Shown: one piece after another, positions 35,259-44,078 of the stretch
Layout of the letters: each line of letters begins with the position of its first letter
How positions within the stretch are numbered: the first letter of the stretch is position 1
Assembly (NCBI GenBank): GCA_013816895.1
Contig: JACDDR010000020.1
Coordinates: 1-47,149, forward strand
Length of the DNA stretch: 47,149 nt
DNA from: Bacteroidota bacterium
Lineage (GTDB): Bacteria; Bacteroidota; Bacteroidia; B-17B0; Aurantibacillaceae
Reading direction: 5' to 3'
The notes under the pieces: model-generated
What the model was told of the DNA's origin: nothing
Seen by the model: the letters and a program-made list of their open reading frames with translations, nothing else
Database searches by the model: none
Made by a program: the position numbers and the translations under genes

Positions 35259-35834
35259 ATGAAAACAACTCAATTACTTTTAATTCCCGCTATCGCAGTT
35301 TTAACTTTAGCAGGTTGTAAATCAAAAAAACAAACGATTCAAAAGGAAACCGGTGCTGTAGAAATTACATTGCCGTTTAGTACTAAAGAATTCCGCAGCG
35401 ACGAAAACTTTTTCCGTTCAAAGCAGGTTGGTAAATCCCCTGATCTTGCAACTGCCAAAAAAATCGCATACCAGAATGCGAAATCTGAAATGGCGGGCAA
35501 CATTAACAGTACAGTAAAACGTGTAACAGATCAGTACACCAATCAACGTACAGTAGGTAATACACAGGAGTTTGAAAACAAGTTTGAAGAACTTGCACGC
35601 GACGTTGTTAATCTTGAAATGTCGAACGTTAAGGAAATCGGCGAAAAAACTTTCAAAGAAGCGGATGGTTCATACAGCTACTGGATAGCTTTGGAAGCAG
35701 ACAAGAAAACTGTATTCGATAAAATCGACGCTAAAATTTCAAATGACGCCAAATTAAAGCTGGATTACGATAAACAAAAATTCCAACAGATCTTTGATGC
35801 TGAAATGAAAAAATTAGCTGAAGAAAGAAAATAA
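35259..35834 (+). CDS. LPP20-like lipoprotein
   Basis: A 191-residue lipoprotein starting at ATG 35259 (the upstream GTG 35166 is inside the promoter region). Signal peptide MKTTQLLLIPAIAVLTLAGC with lipobox LAGC. The mature domain has the LPP20 pattern of a residue pair leading into ATAKKIAYQNAKSEMAGNINSTVKR, an Ala-rich helix, then a helix of FEELARDVVNLEMSNVKEIG and a strand SYSYWIALEADKKTV. LPP20 domains are small alpha/beta folds found in outer-membrane lipoproteins, sometimes with CsgG-like or TPR partners. A strong terminator follows 14 bases after the stop, so most transcripts should end here. Confidence 0.72.
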   Translation: MKTTQLLLIPAIAVLTLAGCKSKKQTIQKETGAVEITLPFSTKEFRSDENFFRSKQVGKSPDLATAKKIAYQNAKSEMAGNINSTVKRVTDQYTNQRTVGNTQEFENKFEELARDVVNLEMSNVKEIGEKTFKEADGSYSYWIALEADKKTVFDKIDAKISNDAKLKLDYDKQKFQQIFDAEMKKLAEERK

Positions 35835-35847
35835 AAAATCCATACAG

Positions 35848-35880
35848 AGAGCATCTTAATACTAAGATGCTCTTTTTTTT
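35848..35880 (+). terminator. Intrinsic terminator after the LPP20-like gene
   Basis: A perfect 11-base stem, AGAGCATCTTA (35848-35858) and TAAGATGCTCT (35863-35873), has a 4-base loop and is followed by a run of T to 35880. It is the clearest terminator in the window. An ATG (35867-35869) in its 3' arm opens the next reading frame but is unlikely to be a real start. Confidence 0.9.
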
Positions 35881-35893
35881 AACCTTATTTTTT

Positions 35894-37249
35894 TTGAAAA
35901 TCAAACCACAAATATTCCTCCTGTTTGTAATTGTTATTCTTAGCGGATGCAGTGGAACAAAAAAGTATTTTAAAGCGGCCGAACGTTTGGAAAAACAAGG
36001 TCTTGTTAATGAGGCTGCCGAATATTACCTTGAATCCCTGCAACGCAAGCCTACCAATGTGCAGGCTCGCATCAAATTAAAAGATGTTGGTCAAAAACAT
36101 GTAGGCAGCATGTCATCAGAATTTTTTCGCAATTACAACACCCAGCAGCTGGAAGCGTCCCTGGAAAGTTTTGAGCGGCTGAAAGCATTTACGGCAAAGA
36201 CCGAAGCCCTGAGCGTTACGCTTGATTATCCTAAAAGTTACGAAGAAGATTACCAGAAGGCCATTGAGACCTATTGTTTAAAAAATTATAACCAGGCTTA
36301 CGCCATGGTTAACCAGAAGAAATATACCGAAGCACTCGCCTTCATTCAGAAGATTAAGAAATACAATCCGGGATATAAAACTACGGGTCAATTGGAGATT
36401 GTTGCAGTGTGCGAGCCTTTATATCAAAACGCGGTAACCTGTATTGAAAACAAAAATTATCCGGGAGCATTGAACCTCCTTACCAGCATTAAATCCAAAA
36501 CTGAAACTTATAAGGATATGCAGGACCTGCTGATGCTCGCGAGCGCTCAGCAAACAAAAAGCTTTATTTTATTTGCCCCTAAAAAATCAGACAATTCTGC
36601 CGAAAAAGAAATCGAAGACATTTTATTCAACAGCTTTAACCAGGTGGCCTCTCAGAAATTTGATTACGCTAAAATTATTAATAATACGCCCTTTACTTTT
36701 ATTCCCGATGTTTCCGGTGGCAGTGCTGCGAATGTGGACTTAATTCAGGCGGTACGGAAAGCAACGGGTGCTGATTATTTTTATACTTACGACATCAGTA
36801 ACAGCAAGGAGTTTAATTCGGGTCTGCAGCGCATGAGCCAAAAGGCTTTCCTGAAAGAAACGGTTATAAGCGGAACGGTTGTAACGGTGGATTACAAACC
36901 AATTGATTACAGTAATATAAAGGCGAGCCGTTCATTTTCATTTAATTATAATTACAAACTCATTAACGCTTACACCAACCAGATCGTTTCTTCGCAAAAC
37001 CAGAACGTTACAGCTCAGGACGGCGTTGAGTACAACGAGTTTTCAAGAAATTTCAATCAGAATAATCTGAACAATCTTTATCCTTACAACCCGCAGCAAA
37101 CTTCAGTTCTCGCGCAGTACAACCCCACTAAGTGGCGACAATTATTCAGCGCAAATGCTGTTTTAAAAACGTTTGATGTTTTAAAGAGCGAGGCGAACGA
37201 CCACGCAGTTACATTGTTTAGCAATTCGGTATTAACCAATATAAAATAA
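35894..37249 (+). CDS. TPR-like outer-membrane lipoprotein
   Basis: A 451-residue lipoprotein. I place the start at TTG 35894, which gives the ideal lipoprotein signal peptide KIKPQIFLLFVIVILSGC (lipobox LSGC, Cys19). The longer ATG 35867 lies within the upstream terminator stem. Residues about 25-60 contain AAERLEKQGLVNEAAEYYLES and later NQKKYTEALAFIQKIKKYNPG and NKNYPGALNLLTSIKSK, which are TPR-like helix pairs. The C-terminal half is strand-rich and Asn/Tyr-rich (a PYNPQQ segment). It is two bases upstream of the second LPP20 lipoprotein gene, so they are co-translated. Confidence 0.65.
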   Translation: MKIKPQIFLLFVIVILSGCSGTKKYFKAAERLEKQGLVNEAAEYYLESLQRKPTNVQARIKLKDVGQKHVGSMSSEFFRNYNTQQLEASLESFERLKAFTAKTEALSVTLDYPKSYEEDYQKAIETYCLKNYNQAYAMVNQKKYTEALAFIQKIKKYNPGYKTTGQLEIVAVCEPLYQNAVTCIENKNYPGALNLLTSIKSKTETYKDMQDLLMLASAQQTKSFILFAPKKSDNSAEKEIEDILFNSFNQVASQKFDYAKIINNTPFTFIPDVSGGSAANVDLIQAVRKATGADYFYTYDISNSKEFNSGLQRMSQKAFLKETVISGTVVTVDYKPIDYSNIKASRSFSFNYNYKLINAYTNQIVSSQNQNVTAQDGVEYNEFSRNFNQNNLNNLYPYNPQQTSVLAQYNPTKWRQLFSANAVLKTFDVLKSEANDHAVTLFSNSVLTNIK

Positions 37250-37250
37250 T

Positions 37251-38663
37251 TTGAAACGGATATTCTATATACTCATTGTTACAATTATTTTAATCTCCTG
37301 TAAAAGTAAAAAGGCGGTTACGGCTGCGGTACCCGAGGTAAAGGCGCCGGTGTGGGTAAGTGCAAGGCCTAACAGCGGTTTTAAATATGTTGGAATTGGT
37401 TTTTCTGATAAATCCAAGAGCCAGGGTTACCAGATGGAAGCCAAGAAAAACGCGCTTTACGATCTGGCATCCGAAATTAAAGTGGATATTTCCTCTAATT
37501 CCGTTCTCTATACCGTTCAGAATAATAATACGTTCAATGAAAATTTTAATTCATTAATTAAATTATCCAACAGCGATAATATCGAAGGCTATAACCTCAC
37601 CGATTCCTACGAAAACGACAAGCAGTACTGGGTTTACTATACGCTTGACAAAGCTGAGTATGCAAATATCAAAGCGCAAAAGAAACAGCAAACCATAACC
37701 AAGGCATCTAATCTTATTGTCGCAAGCTTTACTGATGAACAAAACAAGGATTTTTCTTCATGCCTTAAAAAACGGATCCAGGCATTTGGCGTACTTACAC
37801 CGTACCTGAGCGAAGAAATTAATTTCGACCCCGCACAAACCAAAGGCATAAAAAATGTATTTGACCTTACGAATCTTATTCAAACACAATTGCAATCCAT
37901 TTTTGTCGGGATGGGTGTGCAAAAAATACTGCCGCAGTTAAAGCCGTATCAACAAGTGTATGCTCCGCTGGTTTATAATCTTGAATTAAAAAACAAAGTT
38001 GCCCTGCAGAATTTTCCGTTCATTGTTACAAGCGAAGAAGAAAAAATTAAAGTAATGGATAAAGCATCCACTAACCTGATGGGTGAGATTCAGATAAAAG
38101 TTAACTCCGTAGAACCTTTAAACCAAACAGTAGCTTTTTCTCTTAATCCTGATATTTCCGGATTAATGGGAACCGATTCCGTTGGCAGGGCCGGCATTTC
38201 GGTATTAAAACAATTTATCCAAACCCCTTCATTAAAAGTGCAGGCGCAGGTAAGTCCCGTTAATATTTTCGTTTCCTCAACAGAGAAAAATTTCGGAAAG
38301 GCAACCGGCACAAGCATCATTGAAACATTTCTTCAACAGCGTTTTAACGGCCAGGAAGTGATTATCATTAACAAGCCCGAACTCGCTGATTACATCATCG
38401 AAGCTTCGGCCGACACTCAGGAAGACATAAGTAGCGACGTTCTGGAGAGCAATTATAAAATAAAACTTGCGGCACTGATTGTTAATCTGAGTTTAAAAAA
38501 CAGGGTAACCGGCGAAACCATTTATAAAGGTCAGATCACCGATATTTTCGGGTATGCCAACAGCCTTGAAAAAGCAGGCTTAAACGCCTATTCCAGTAAT
38601 AAACTCAATGCCAAACTTGCGGAAGCGGTTTTCTTTCTGAAAAGAAAAGTAGTGGTTTATTAG
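37251..38663 (+). CDS. Large LPP20-family lipoprotein
   Basis: A 470-residue lipoprotein starting with TTG; KRIFYILIVTIILISC gives lipobox LISC and lipidation on Cys17. Residues about 34-130 form the LPP20 domain: VWVSARPNSGFKYVGIGFSD, the Ala-rich EAKKNALYDLASEIKVDI helix, then DKQYWVYYTLDKAEY. The remaining 330 residues contain further alpha/beta repeats, including a CsgG-like SIIETFLQQRFNGQEVIII stretch, a known companion feature of secretion-channel-associated lipoproteins; this link is only suggestive. It starts one base after the TPR-like gene and lies upstream of parC by 189 bases. Confidence 0.72.
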   Translation: MKRIFYILIVTIILISCKSKKAVTAAVPEVKAPVWVSARPNSGFKYVGIGFSDKSKSQGYQMEAKKNALYDLASEIKVDISSNSVLYTVQNNNTFNENFNSLIKLSNSDNIEGYNLTDSYENDKQYWVYYTLDKAEYANIKAQKKQQTITKASNLIVASFTDEQNKDFSSCLKKRIQAFGVLTPYLSEEINFDPAQTKGIKNVFDLTNLIQTQLQSIFVGMGVQKILPQLKPYQQVYAPLVYNLELKNKVALQNFPFIVTSEEEKIKVMDKASTNLMGEIQIKVNSVEPLNQTVAFSLNPDISGLMGTDSVGRAGISVLKQFIQTPSLKVQAQVSPVNIFVSSTEKNFGKATGTSIIETFLQQRFNGQEVIIINKPELADYIIEASADTQEDISSDVLESNYKIKLAALIVNLSLKNRVTGETIYKGQITDIFGYANSLEKAGLNAYSSNKLNAKLAEAVFFLKRKVVVY

Positions 38664-38822
38664 TCTTTAGTGAAGCTGTTATCGCCACTTCACCCGCATT
38701 TACAACACGTTTCCTCTTCTGCCGAGCCTTCCAGATGGCCTGAAAGTCTTATTAACAGGGCTTTTTATGCCAAATGCTAAAAACTAACCAATGGTTTTTT
38801 AGAAAAAATACTTGTGAAATGC

Positions 38823-38830
38823 TATATTTG
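38823..38830 (+). promoter_or_regulatory. -7 promoter box (TATATTTG) of parC
   Basis: TATATTTG fits TAnnTTTG and lies 22 bases before the parC ATG. A weak hairpin (AACC-AAT-GGTT) lies about 30 bases upstream of it. The -33 element is not clear, so the promoter call rests on the -7 box alone. Confidence 0.4.
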
Positions 38831-38852
38831 CAATTAATTTTCTCTGACAGCA

Positions 38853-41501
38853 ATGAGCGACAATATATTTGAAGGGTTTGATAGTGAGGGTCACCGTGAT
38901 ATCGACAACATTACGCACGTTAGCGGAATGTTTAAAACATGGTTCATTGATTACGCTTCCTATGTTATCCTTGAACGCGCGGTACCGGCTATCGACGATG
39001 GTTTAAAGCCCGTTCAGCGCCGTATCCTGCACAGTATGTGGGAACTCGAAGATGGCCGGTATAACAAAGTGGCCAATCTTATTGGTAACACCATGAAATA
39101 TCACCCTCACGGGGATGCCAGCATTGGTGATGCACTCGTGAGCATCGGACAAAAAGATCTTTTAATTGATTGCCAGGGGAACTGGGGTAATATATTAACC
39201 GGCGACAGTGCTGCTGCCCCGCGTTACATCGAAGCGCGTTTATCAAAACTTGGTCTGGATATTCTGTTTAATCCTAAAACTACCGATTGGGGCTTAAGCT
39301 ACGATGGAAGAAATAAGGAGCCCATGAATTTGCCGGTAAAATTCCCGTTGCTTCTTGCGCAGGGAGTTGAAGGTATCGCGGTTGGCTTAGCGTGTAAGAT
39401 TTTACCTCACAATTTTAACGAATTGATTGATGCTTCTATCCAGATCCTTAAAGGAAAGAAAGCCACTATTTATCCTGATTTTCAAACCGCAGGTATTGCC
39501 GATTGCAGTGAGTACAAAGACGGTTTACGAGGCGGTAAAATTAAGATCCGCGCACGGATCAAAGAACTGAATCCAAAAACGCTTGTTATTACAGAAATTC
39601 CTTTTGGTACAACTACCAGTTCGCTCATCGACAGTATTCTGGCGGCAAATGATAAAGGAAAAATAAAAGTTAAAAAAGTGGAAGATAATACTTCCGAAAA
39701 TGTTGAGATTTTAATTCACCTTCAGCCCGGCATCAGTCCTGATAAAACCATTGACGCTCTTTACGCTTTTAGTAATTGCGAAATGAGTATTTCGCCCAAC
39801 GCCTGTGTTATTGACACCGACAGGCCAAGGTTTATCGGAGTAAGTGAAATTCTTAAAATATCAACTGCCAAAACCCTGCATCTGCTAAAGCGCGAGCTTG
39901 AGATCGAACAGAAGGAGCTGGAAGAAAAATGGCACTTTGCTTCGCTTGAAAAAATATTTATTAAAGAGGAGATGTATATCGACTTTAAAAAGTATTCCAA
40001 CAAGGAAACCTTATACCAGTATTTATACGATGTGTTTAAACCACACAAACGCAAACTCCTTCGCGATATTAATGATGAAGATTTACAGCGTTTAACGCAG
40101 ATTCCAATGATCCGAATCACGCGGTTCGACAGCATGAAGGCTGAAGATCACATGAAAGACCTGGATGCAAAGATCGCGGAAGTGAAACATCACCTGGCTC
40201 ACCTGGTGGATTACGCGGTAGAATATTTTAAAACGCTAAAGAAAAAATACGGTCCGGGCCGCGAGCGTAAAACCGAAACAAAACAATTGGAAACCATTGT
40301 GGCTACTCAGGTGGTAATGGCCAACGAGAAGTTGTATATGAACAGGGCCGAAGGCTTTATTGGCACCAGTTTGAAAAAGGATGAGTTTATTTGCGATTGC
40401 AGCGATATTGACGACATTATTGCTTTTACCAAAGAAGGTAAAATGAAAGTGTTTAAAGTTGCCGATAAGGTATTTGTTGGTAAAGACATTCTTCATGTAG
40501 CGATATTTCGTAAAAATGACGAGCGCACTACCTATAATATGATTTACCGTGATGGCCCTAAAGGAATCACGTTCATGAAGCGCTTTAATATTACAGGCGT
40601 TACGCGCGATAAAGTATACGAGCTTTCAAAAGGAACACCTGGTAGTACTGTCTACTGGTTCACTGTAAATCCAAATGGTGAAAGCGAAAAGGTCATTGTT
40701 CACCTGCGACAGGTTGCCGGGTTACGCAAGCTTGAAATCGCAGTTGATTTCGCCGAAATGGAAATTAAGGCTCGTACGGCGGTAGGAAACATTGTTACCA
40801 AGTATACCGTAAATAAAGTAACGTTGAAAGAAAAAGGTGTTTCTACGCTTGAAGGCGAAGACTACTGGTTTGACGATAAGATCCACCGCTTAAATAAAGA
40901 AGAGCGCGGAACATACCTTGGCAAATTCAGCGGCGAGGATAAAATTATGACCATTACTTCGAAAGGAGTTTACAGGTTATACACCTACGATGTGCTGAAT
41001 CATTTTGATGAAGACATTATTCTTATCGAAAAATTCTATTCTAATATTACACTCACTTGCATTTATTTCGACGGGGTGAGTAAATCATATTTTACCAAAC
41101 GCTTTGAGCCGGAGTTAACAACAGCAAAAACTTTGCTTGTAACCGAGCATGAACAGTCGCGAATCGAATTGATTACCGCGCAGGTTAATCCCATTGTAGA
41201 GGTTAAGTTTGCAAAGGAAAAGGGCGTTGAGATTCCGGAGGAAACACTTAAGATGGTGGAATTTAGCCCCGTTGTAAACATGAAGGCTAAAGGAAAAAAA
41301 TTAAGTTCCTATAAAATAAAGGAAATTAGTTTAAAGGAGCCTGAAGAAATTAAGGCTGCCCGTAAATTTTTAAAAAATAACGACGACGAAAAATCAGGAT
41401 TGTCGCCCGTAGAGCTGCACAGGAGAGCCATGGAAAAACTGAATAAGAAAAGCGCGAAAGACTTTTTTGACGGTGACGGGCAAATAACCTTTGATTTTTA
41501 A
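38853..41501 (+). CDS. parC: DNA topoisomerase IV subunit A (GyrA-like type II topoisomerase)
   Basis: An 882-residue DNA-cleaving subunit. The active-site Tyr is Tyr125 in AAPRYIEARL, preceded by the conserved LKPVQRRILHSMWE and MKYHPHGDASIGDALV blocks. The helix-4 motif reads HPHGDASIGD, so the position equivalent to E. coli GyrA Ser83 or ParC Ser80 is Ala89, while the acidic residue four on (Asp93) is kept. The C-terminal pinwheel region is present but diverged, starting near residue 500 with KDEFICDCSDIDDIIAFTKEG. The protein is longer than the E. coli ParC because of its long, Lys-rich C-terminal tail. It functions with ParE encoded upstream. Confidence 0.92.
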   Translation: MSDNIFEGFDSEGHRDIDNITHVSGMFKTWFIDYASYVILERAVPAIDDGLKPVQRRILHSMWELEDGRYNKVANLIGNTMKYHPHGDASIGDALVSIGQKDLLIDCQGNWGNILTGDSAAAPRYIEARLSKLGLDILFNPKTTDWGLSYDGRNKEPMNLPVKFPLLLAQGVEGIAVGLACKILPHNFNELIDASIQILKGKKATIYPDFQTAGIADCSEYKDGLRGGKIKIRARIKELNPKTLVITEIPFGTTTSSLIDSILAANDKGKIKVKKVEDNTSENVEILIHLQPGISPDKTIDALYAFSNCEMSISPNACVIDTDRPRFIGVSEILKISTAKTLHLLKRELEIEQKELEEKWHFASLEKIFIKEEMYIDFKKYSNKETLYQYLYDVFKPHKRKLLRDINDEDLQRLTQIPMIRITRFDSMKAEDHMKDLDAKIAEVKHHLAHLVDYAVEYFKTLKKKYGPGRERKTETKQLETIVATQVVMANEKLYMNRAEGFIGTSLKKDEFICDCSDIDDIIAFTKEGKMKVFKVADKVFVGKDILHVAIFRKNDERTTYNMIYRDGPKGITFMKRFNITGVTRDKVYELSKGTPGSTVYWFTVNPNGESEKVIVHLRQVAGLRKLEIAVDFAEMEIKARTAVGNIVTKYTVNKVTLKEKGVSTLEGEDYWFDDKIHRLNKEERGTYLGKFSGEDKIMTITSKGVYRLYTYDVLNHFDEDIILIEKFYSNITLTCIYFDGVSKSYFTKRFEPELTTAKTLLVTEHEQSRIELITAQVNPIVEVKFAKEKGVEIPEETLKMVEFSPVVNMKAKGKKLSSYKIKEISLKEPEEIKAARKFLKNNDDEKSGLSPVELHRRAMEKLNKKSAKDFFDGDGQITFDF

Positions 41502-41572
41502 GCTTGTATAAAGCTTCGTTTATAAAAAATACCTAATTTAATTTAGCCTTAAAAAGCTTCATTTATTCATTA

Positions 41573-42724
41573 ATGCAGCATAAAGTTTTATTTATATCAA
41601 GCTGGTACCCCACCAACGAAAATAAAACGCATGGTATTTTTGTGAGGCGCTACGCGGAAGCCATTGCGTTAAAAAACAACGTCGCGGTAATTCATGTTTC
41701 AGGAAGCGAAACGTTTGAAGACAAATTAAAGATTGAGAGCCGCACGGAAAAAGGTGTTTACGAAGTGTATGTTTATTTCAAAAAGAAAAATGCCAACGCT
41801 TTTACAAAGTTCAGTAATTATAAAAAACACTATCTCGAAGGCCTTGAATATCTTCTGAAACATTGGGGCAAACCGGATATCCTTCAGGTAAATGTATTTT
41901 TCCCTGCTGCAATTGCCGGGATGATGATCGCTAAAAAATTAAACATTCCCTATATTGTTTCAGAACACTGGACCGGCTACGACCCTGCCGACGGTAGTTA
42001 TAAAGGGATTATAAAAAAATACTTTAGCGAAAAGGCTGCGAAAACTGCAAAGAGGATTGTTGTGGTTTCAAAGGATTTAAAGCAAAAAATGCTAAAGCAT
42101 GGTCTCAAAGGAGAGTATGAAACTATTCCGAATGTGGTTGATACCGGTGTGTTTCGGTACAAGGCTAAACCTTCTTCTCCTTCTTTTCGCTTTATCCATA
42201 TTTCTTCCCTAGAGCCCGCACAAAAAAATGTGGAAGGCCTGATTCGTGTTTTTAAAGAACTGAAAACGGCAAACCCCTTGGCTGAATTAATAATAATTGG
42301 CGATAGCGTTTACAAAGATGAACTTGAGAGGCAGTCAGGATCACTACTCAACAACTCTGTATTTTTCCGTGGTCAGAAATTTGGAACTGAGCTGGTAGCG
42401 GAGATTCAAGCGGCTGATTGTCTGGTGATGTTTAGCAATTACGAAAATTTGCCGGTTGTAATGCTCGAAGCAATGTGCTGTGGATTACCTGTGATATCTA
42501 CGGATGTTGGCGGCATTAAAGAATGGGTGGGTAACGGCGAGGGCATACTTGTTACACCAGGTGATGAGAAAGAACTTTTAAACGCGGTGAAAAAAATAAT
42601 AATCGAAAAGGAAAAATATAATCACGAAACAATCAGCCGGCATGCGTGTAAGAATTTTAATTACGGGCACATCGCCTCACTTTTTACGAATGTTTACGAC
42701 GAGGTTTTAAAAGCGAAAAACTAA
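41573..42724 (+). CDS. Family 4 glycosyltransferase (GT-B fold)
   Basis: A 383-residue glycosyltransferase of the GT4 group. N-terminal VLFISSWYPTNENKTHGIFVRRYAEAIAL is a common GT4 opening. The C-terminal domain shows FRFIHISSLEPAQKNVEGLIRVFKEL, ADCLVMFSNYENLPVVMLEAMCCGLPVISTDVGGIKEWV with the E-x7-E retaining motif, and a LVTPGDEKEL stretch. It should transfer a nucleotide-activated sugar to a cell-surface glycan at the cytosolic side of the membrane. It starts 71 bases after parC; the gap has two AAGCTT copies and no clear terminator. One base separates it from the following methyltransferase gene. Confidence 0.9.
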   Translation: MQHKVLFISSWYPTNENKTHGIFVRRYAEAIALKNNVAVIHVSGSETFEDKLKIESRTEKGVYEVYVYFKKKNANAFTKFSNYKKHYLEGLEYLLKHWGKPDILQVNVFFPAAIAGMMIAKKLNIPYIVSEHWTGYDPADGSYKGIIKKYFSEKAAKTAKRIVVVSKDLKQKMLKHGLKGEYETIPNVVDTGVFRYKAKPSSPSFRFIHISSLEPAQKNVEGLIRVFKELKTANPLAELIIIGDSVYKDELERQSGSLLNNSVFFRGQKFGTELVAEIQAADCLVMFSNYENLPVVMLEAMCCGLPVISTDVGGIKEWVGNGEGILVTPGDEKELLNAVKKIIIEKEKYNHETISRHACKNFNYGHIASLFTNVYDEVLKAKN

Positions 42725-42725
42725 T

Positions 42726-43523
42726 ATGAATAAAATTGGCAAAGCCTTAAAGGCCATCCGGCTTATACTTGCAAAACCCGCGTTGTTAAATCTCGTGCTT
42801 GATTTTGAGGATAATTATAAAAAGGAAGTCAGCAAAAAATATAAGCTTGACATGGGATTAAAAAAAATCCCGTTCAATATTTTTTTGGATGAAGTAAATA
42901 CTATTTTGCCGTTTACGTTTTTGGAAGGCGGAAGTCTGCCTACAGATTATTTACTGCTGGCGGCATTGAGCAAAAAATTAAATCAACCTGTTTGTTTTGA
43001 AATAGGCACCTGGCGCGGTGAAAGCGCTCTAAACATGGCCCGCTTCGCAAAGCATGTGCATACTTTAAATTTAAGTAAAGAGGAATTAAGTCAGATGGGC
43101 TTTGATGAAATGTATGGTTTAATGCAGGGTTCCATGTGCAAAGACGTGAACCACATTTCGCAGTTATGGGGTAATTCCGCAACGTTTGATTTTAGTACTT
43201 ACAAGAATAAATGCGATCTTGTTTTTGTTGATGGCGATCATCATTATCCCGGCGTTGTAAACGATACCAGGGTAGCATTTGATCTTTTAAAAGACGATAA
43301 GAGTGTGATCGTATGGCATGATTACGGCAACGGCACTGAAACCGTGCGCTGGGAAGTTTTGTTGGGAATACTGGATGGTACGCCGGCCGACAAACGAAAG
43401 CATTTATACTCGGTGAGTAATACCCTGTGCGCGGTTTACTATCCTTACCCGGTGGAAAGTTTTAATGCGGTGTTTCCCCAAAAAGCGGAAAACGTTTACA
43501 GCGTTATGATACAAAAGAAGTAG
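42726..43523 (+). CDS. Class I SAM-dependent methyltransferase (Methyltransf_24-like)
   Basis: A 265-residue protein with a class I methyltransferase domain. The SAM-binding strand-loop reads PVCFEIGTWRGESALNMARF, with a GxxxGxSA-like pattern, and the later CDLVFVDGDHHYPGVVNDTRVAF and KDDKSVIVWHDYGNGTE blocks are Methyltransf_24 features; the Asp-His-His of DGDHHY may bind metal. It begins one base after the glycosyltransferase, so the pair probably modifies the same glycan. It ends convergent with, and directly adjacent to, the YceI gene. Confidence 0.8.
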   Translation: MNKIGKALKAIRLILAKPALLNLVLDFEDNYKKEVSKKYKLDMGLKKIPFNIFLDEVNTILPFTFLEGGSLPTDYLLLAALSKKLNQPVCFEIGTWRGESALNMARFAKHVHTLNLSKEELSQMGFDEMYGLMQGSMCKDVNHISQLWGNSATFDFSTYKNKCDLVFVDGDHHYPGVVNDTRVAFDLLKDDKSVIVWHDYGNGTETVRWEVLLGILDGTPADKRKHLYSVSNTLCAVYYPYPVESFNAVFPQKAENVYSVMIQKK

Positions 43524-44066
43524 CTATTTTTTGTAGGGCACCATTTCGCTGTGAAAAGTGATCTCAATGTTTTCGGCTATCTTATCCACATATAGCGAAG
43601 GTACTTTTACCTTATGATCCGCCACTTTAACATTAAACTTTGAATTCATTGTAATCCTTCCATCCTTGACTGTTAAGGTTCCTGTGATCGTTCGCGGAAG
43701 TTCAACACCGTGCAGATCCAGCTTGCCTTTTATTGTTACGGGGTAAGTCCCGTTTTTTGTATAATCTATGGTTTCCTCTATTTTTCCGACAAATGTTGCA
43801 AAAGGAAATTTCTCGCTTTCCATGTAATTTTCATTATAATGTTCCTGCATAAAAGCTGATTTAAAAATAAAAGCGGTTTGCGAGGCCTTAATGGCAAAAT
43901 TTCCTGTAGCGGTGTTTAAGACAGGTTTTGTGACCGTATTGGTTGCATCAATGTTTTCCATTTTTGTTTCACTGAAAAAAGTGATGCTGCATTTTTCGCC
44001 GACAAAGATCTGCGCCTTAACCTGGATTGCGATAGTTAGCATCAGAAGGATGAATGTTTTTTTCAT
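43524..44066 (-). CDS. YceI family periplasmic protein
   Basis: A 180-residue exported protein with signal peptide MKKTFILLMLTIAIQVKAQ. The mature part is the lipocalin-like YceI fold: CSITFFSETKMENIDATNTVTKPVLNTATG, then FIFKSAFMQEHYNENYMESEKFPFATFVGKI near residues 69-98, and VTIKGKLDLHGVELPRTITGTL followed by DHKVKVPSLYVDKIAENIEITF. Family members bind isoprenoid lipids such as quinones. It is 12 bases downstream of the DUF5777 gene and belongs to the cytochrome-DUF5777-YceI operon. Confidence 0.9.
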   Translation of the reverse strand: MKKTFILLMLTIAIQVKAQIFVGEKCSITFFSETKMENIDATNTVTKPVLNTATGNFAIKASQTAFIFKSAFMQEHYNENYMESEKFPFATFVGKIEETIDYTKNGTYPVTIKGKLDLHGVELPRTITGTLTVKDGRITMNSKFNVKVADHKVKVPSLYVDKIAENIEITFHSEMVPYKK

Positions 44067-44078
44067 ATTACTTAATTA

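Noticed and set aside
41502..41572. AAGCTT pair after parC as a terminator
   Set aside because: Short, A/T-rich and without a proper T-run; the two copies are themselves palindromic, so apparent pairing is weak evidence.
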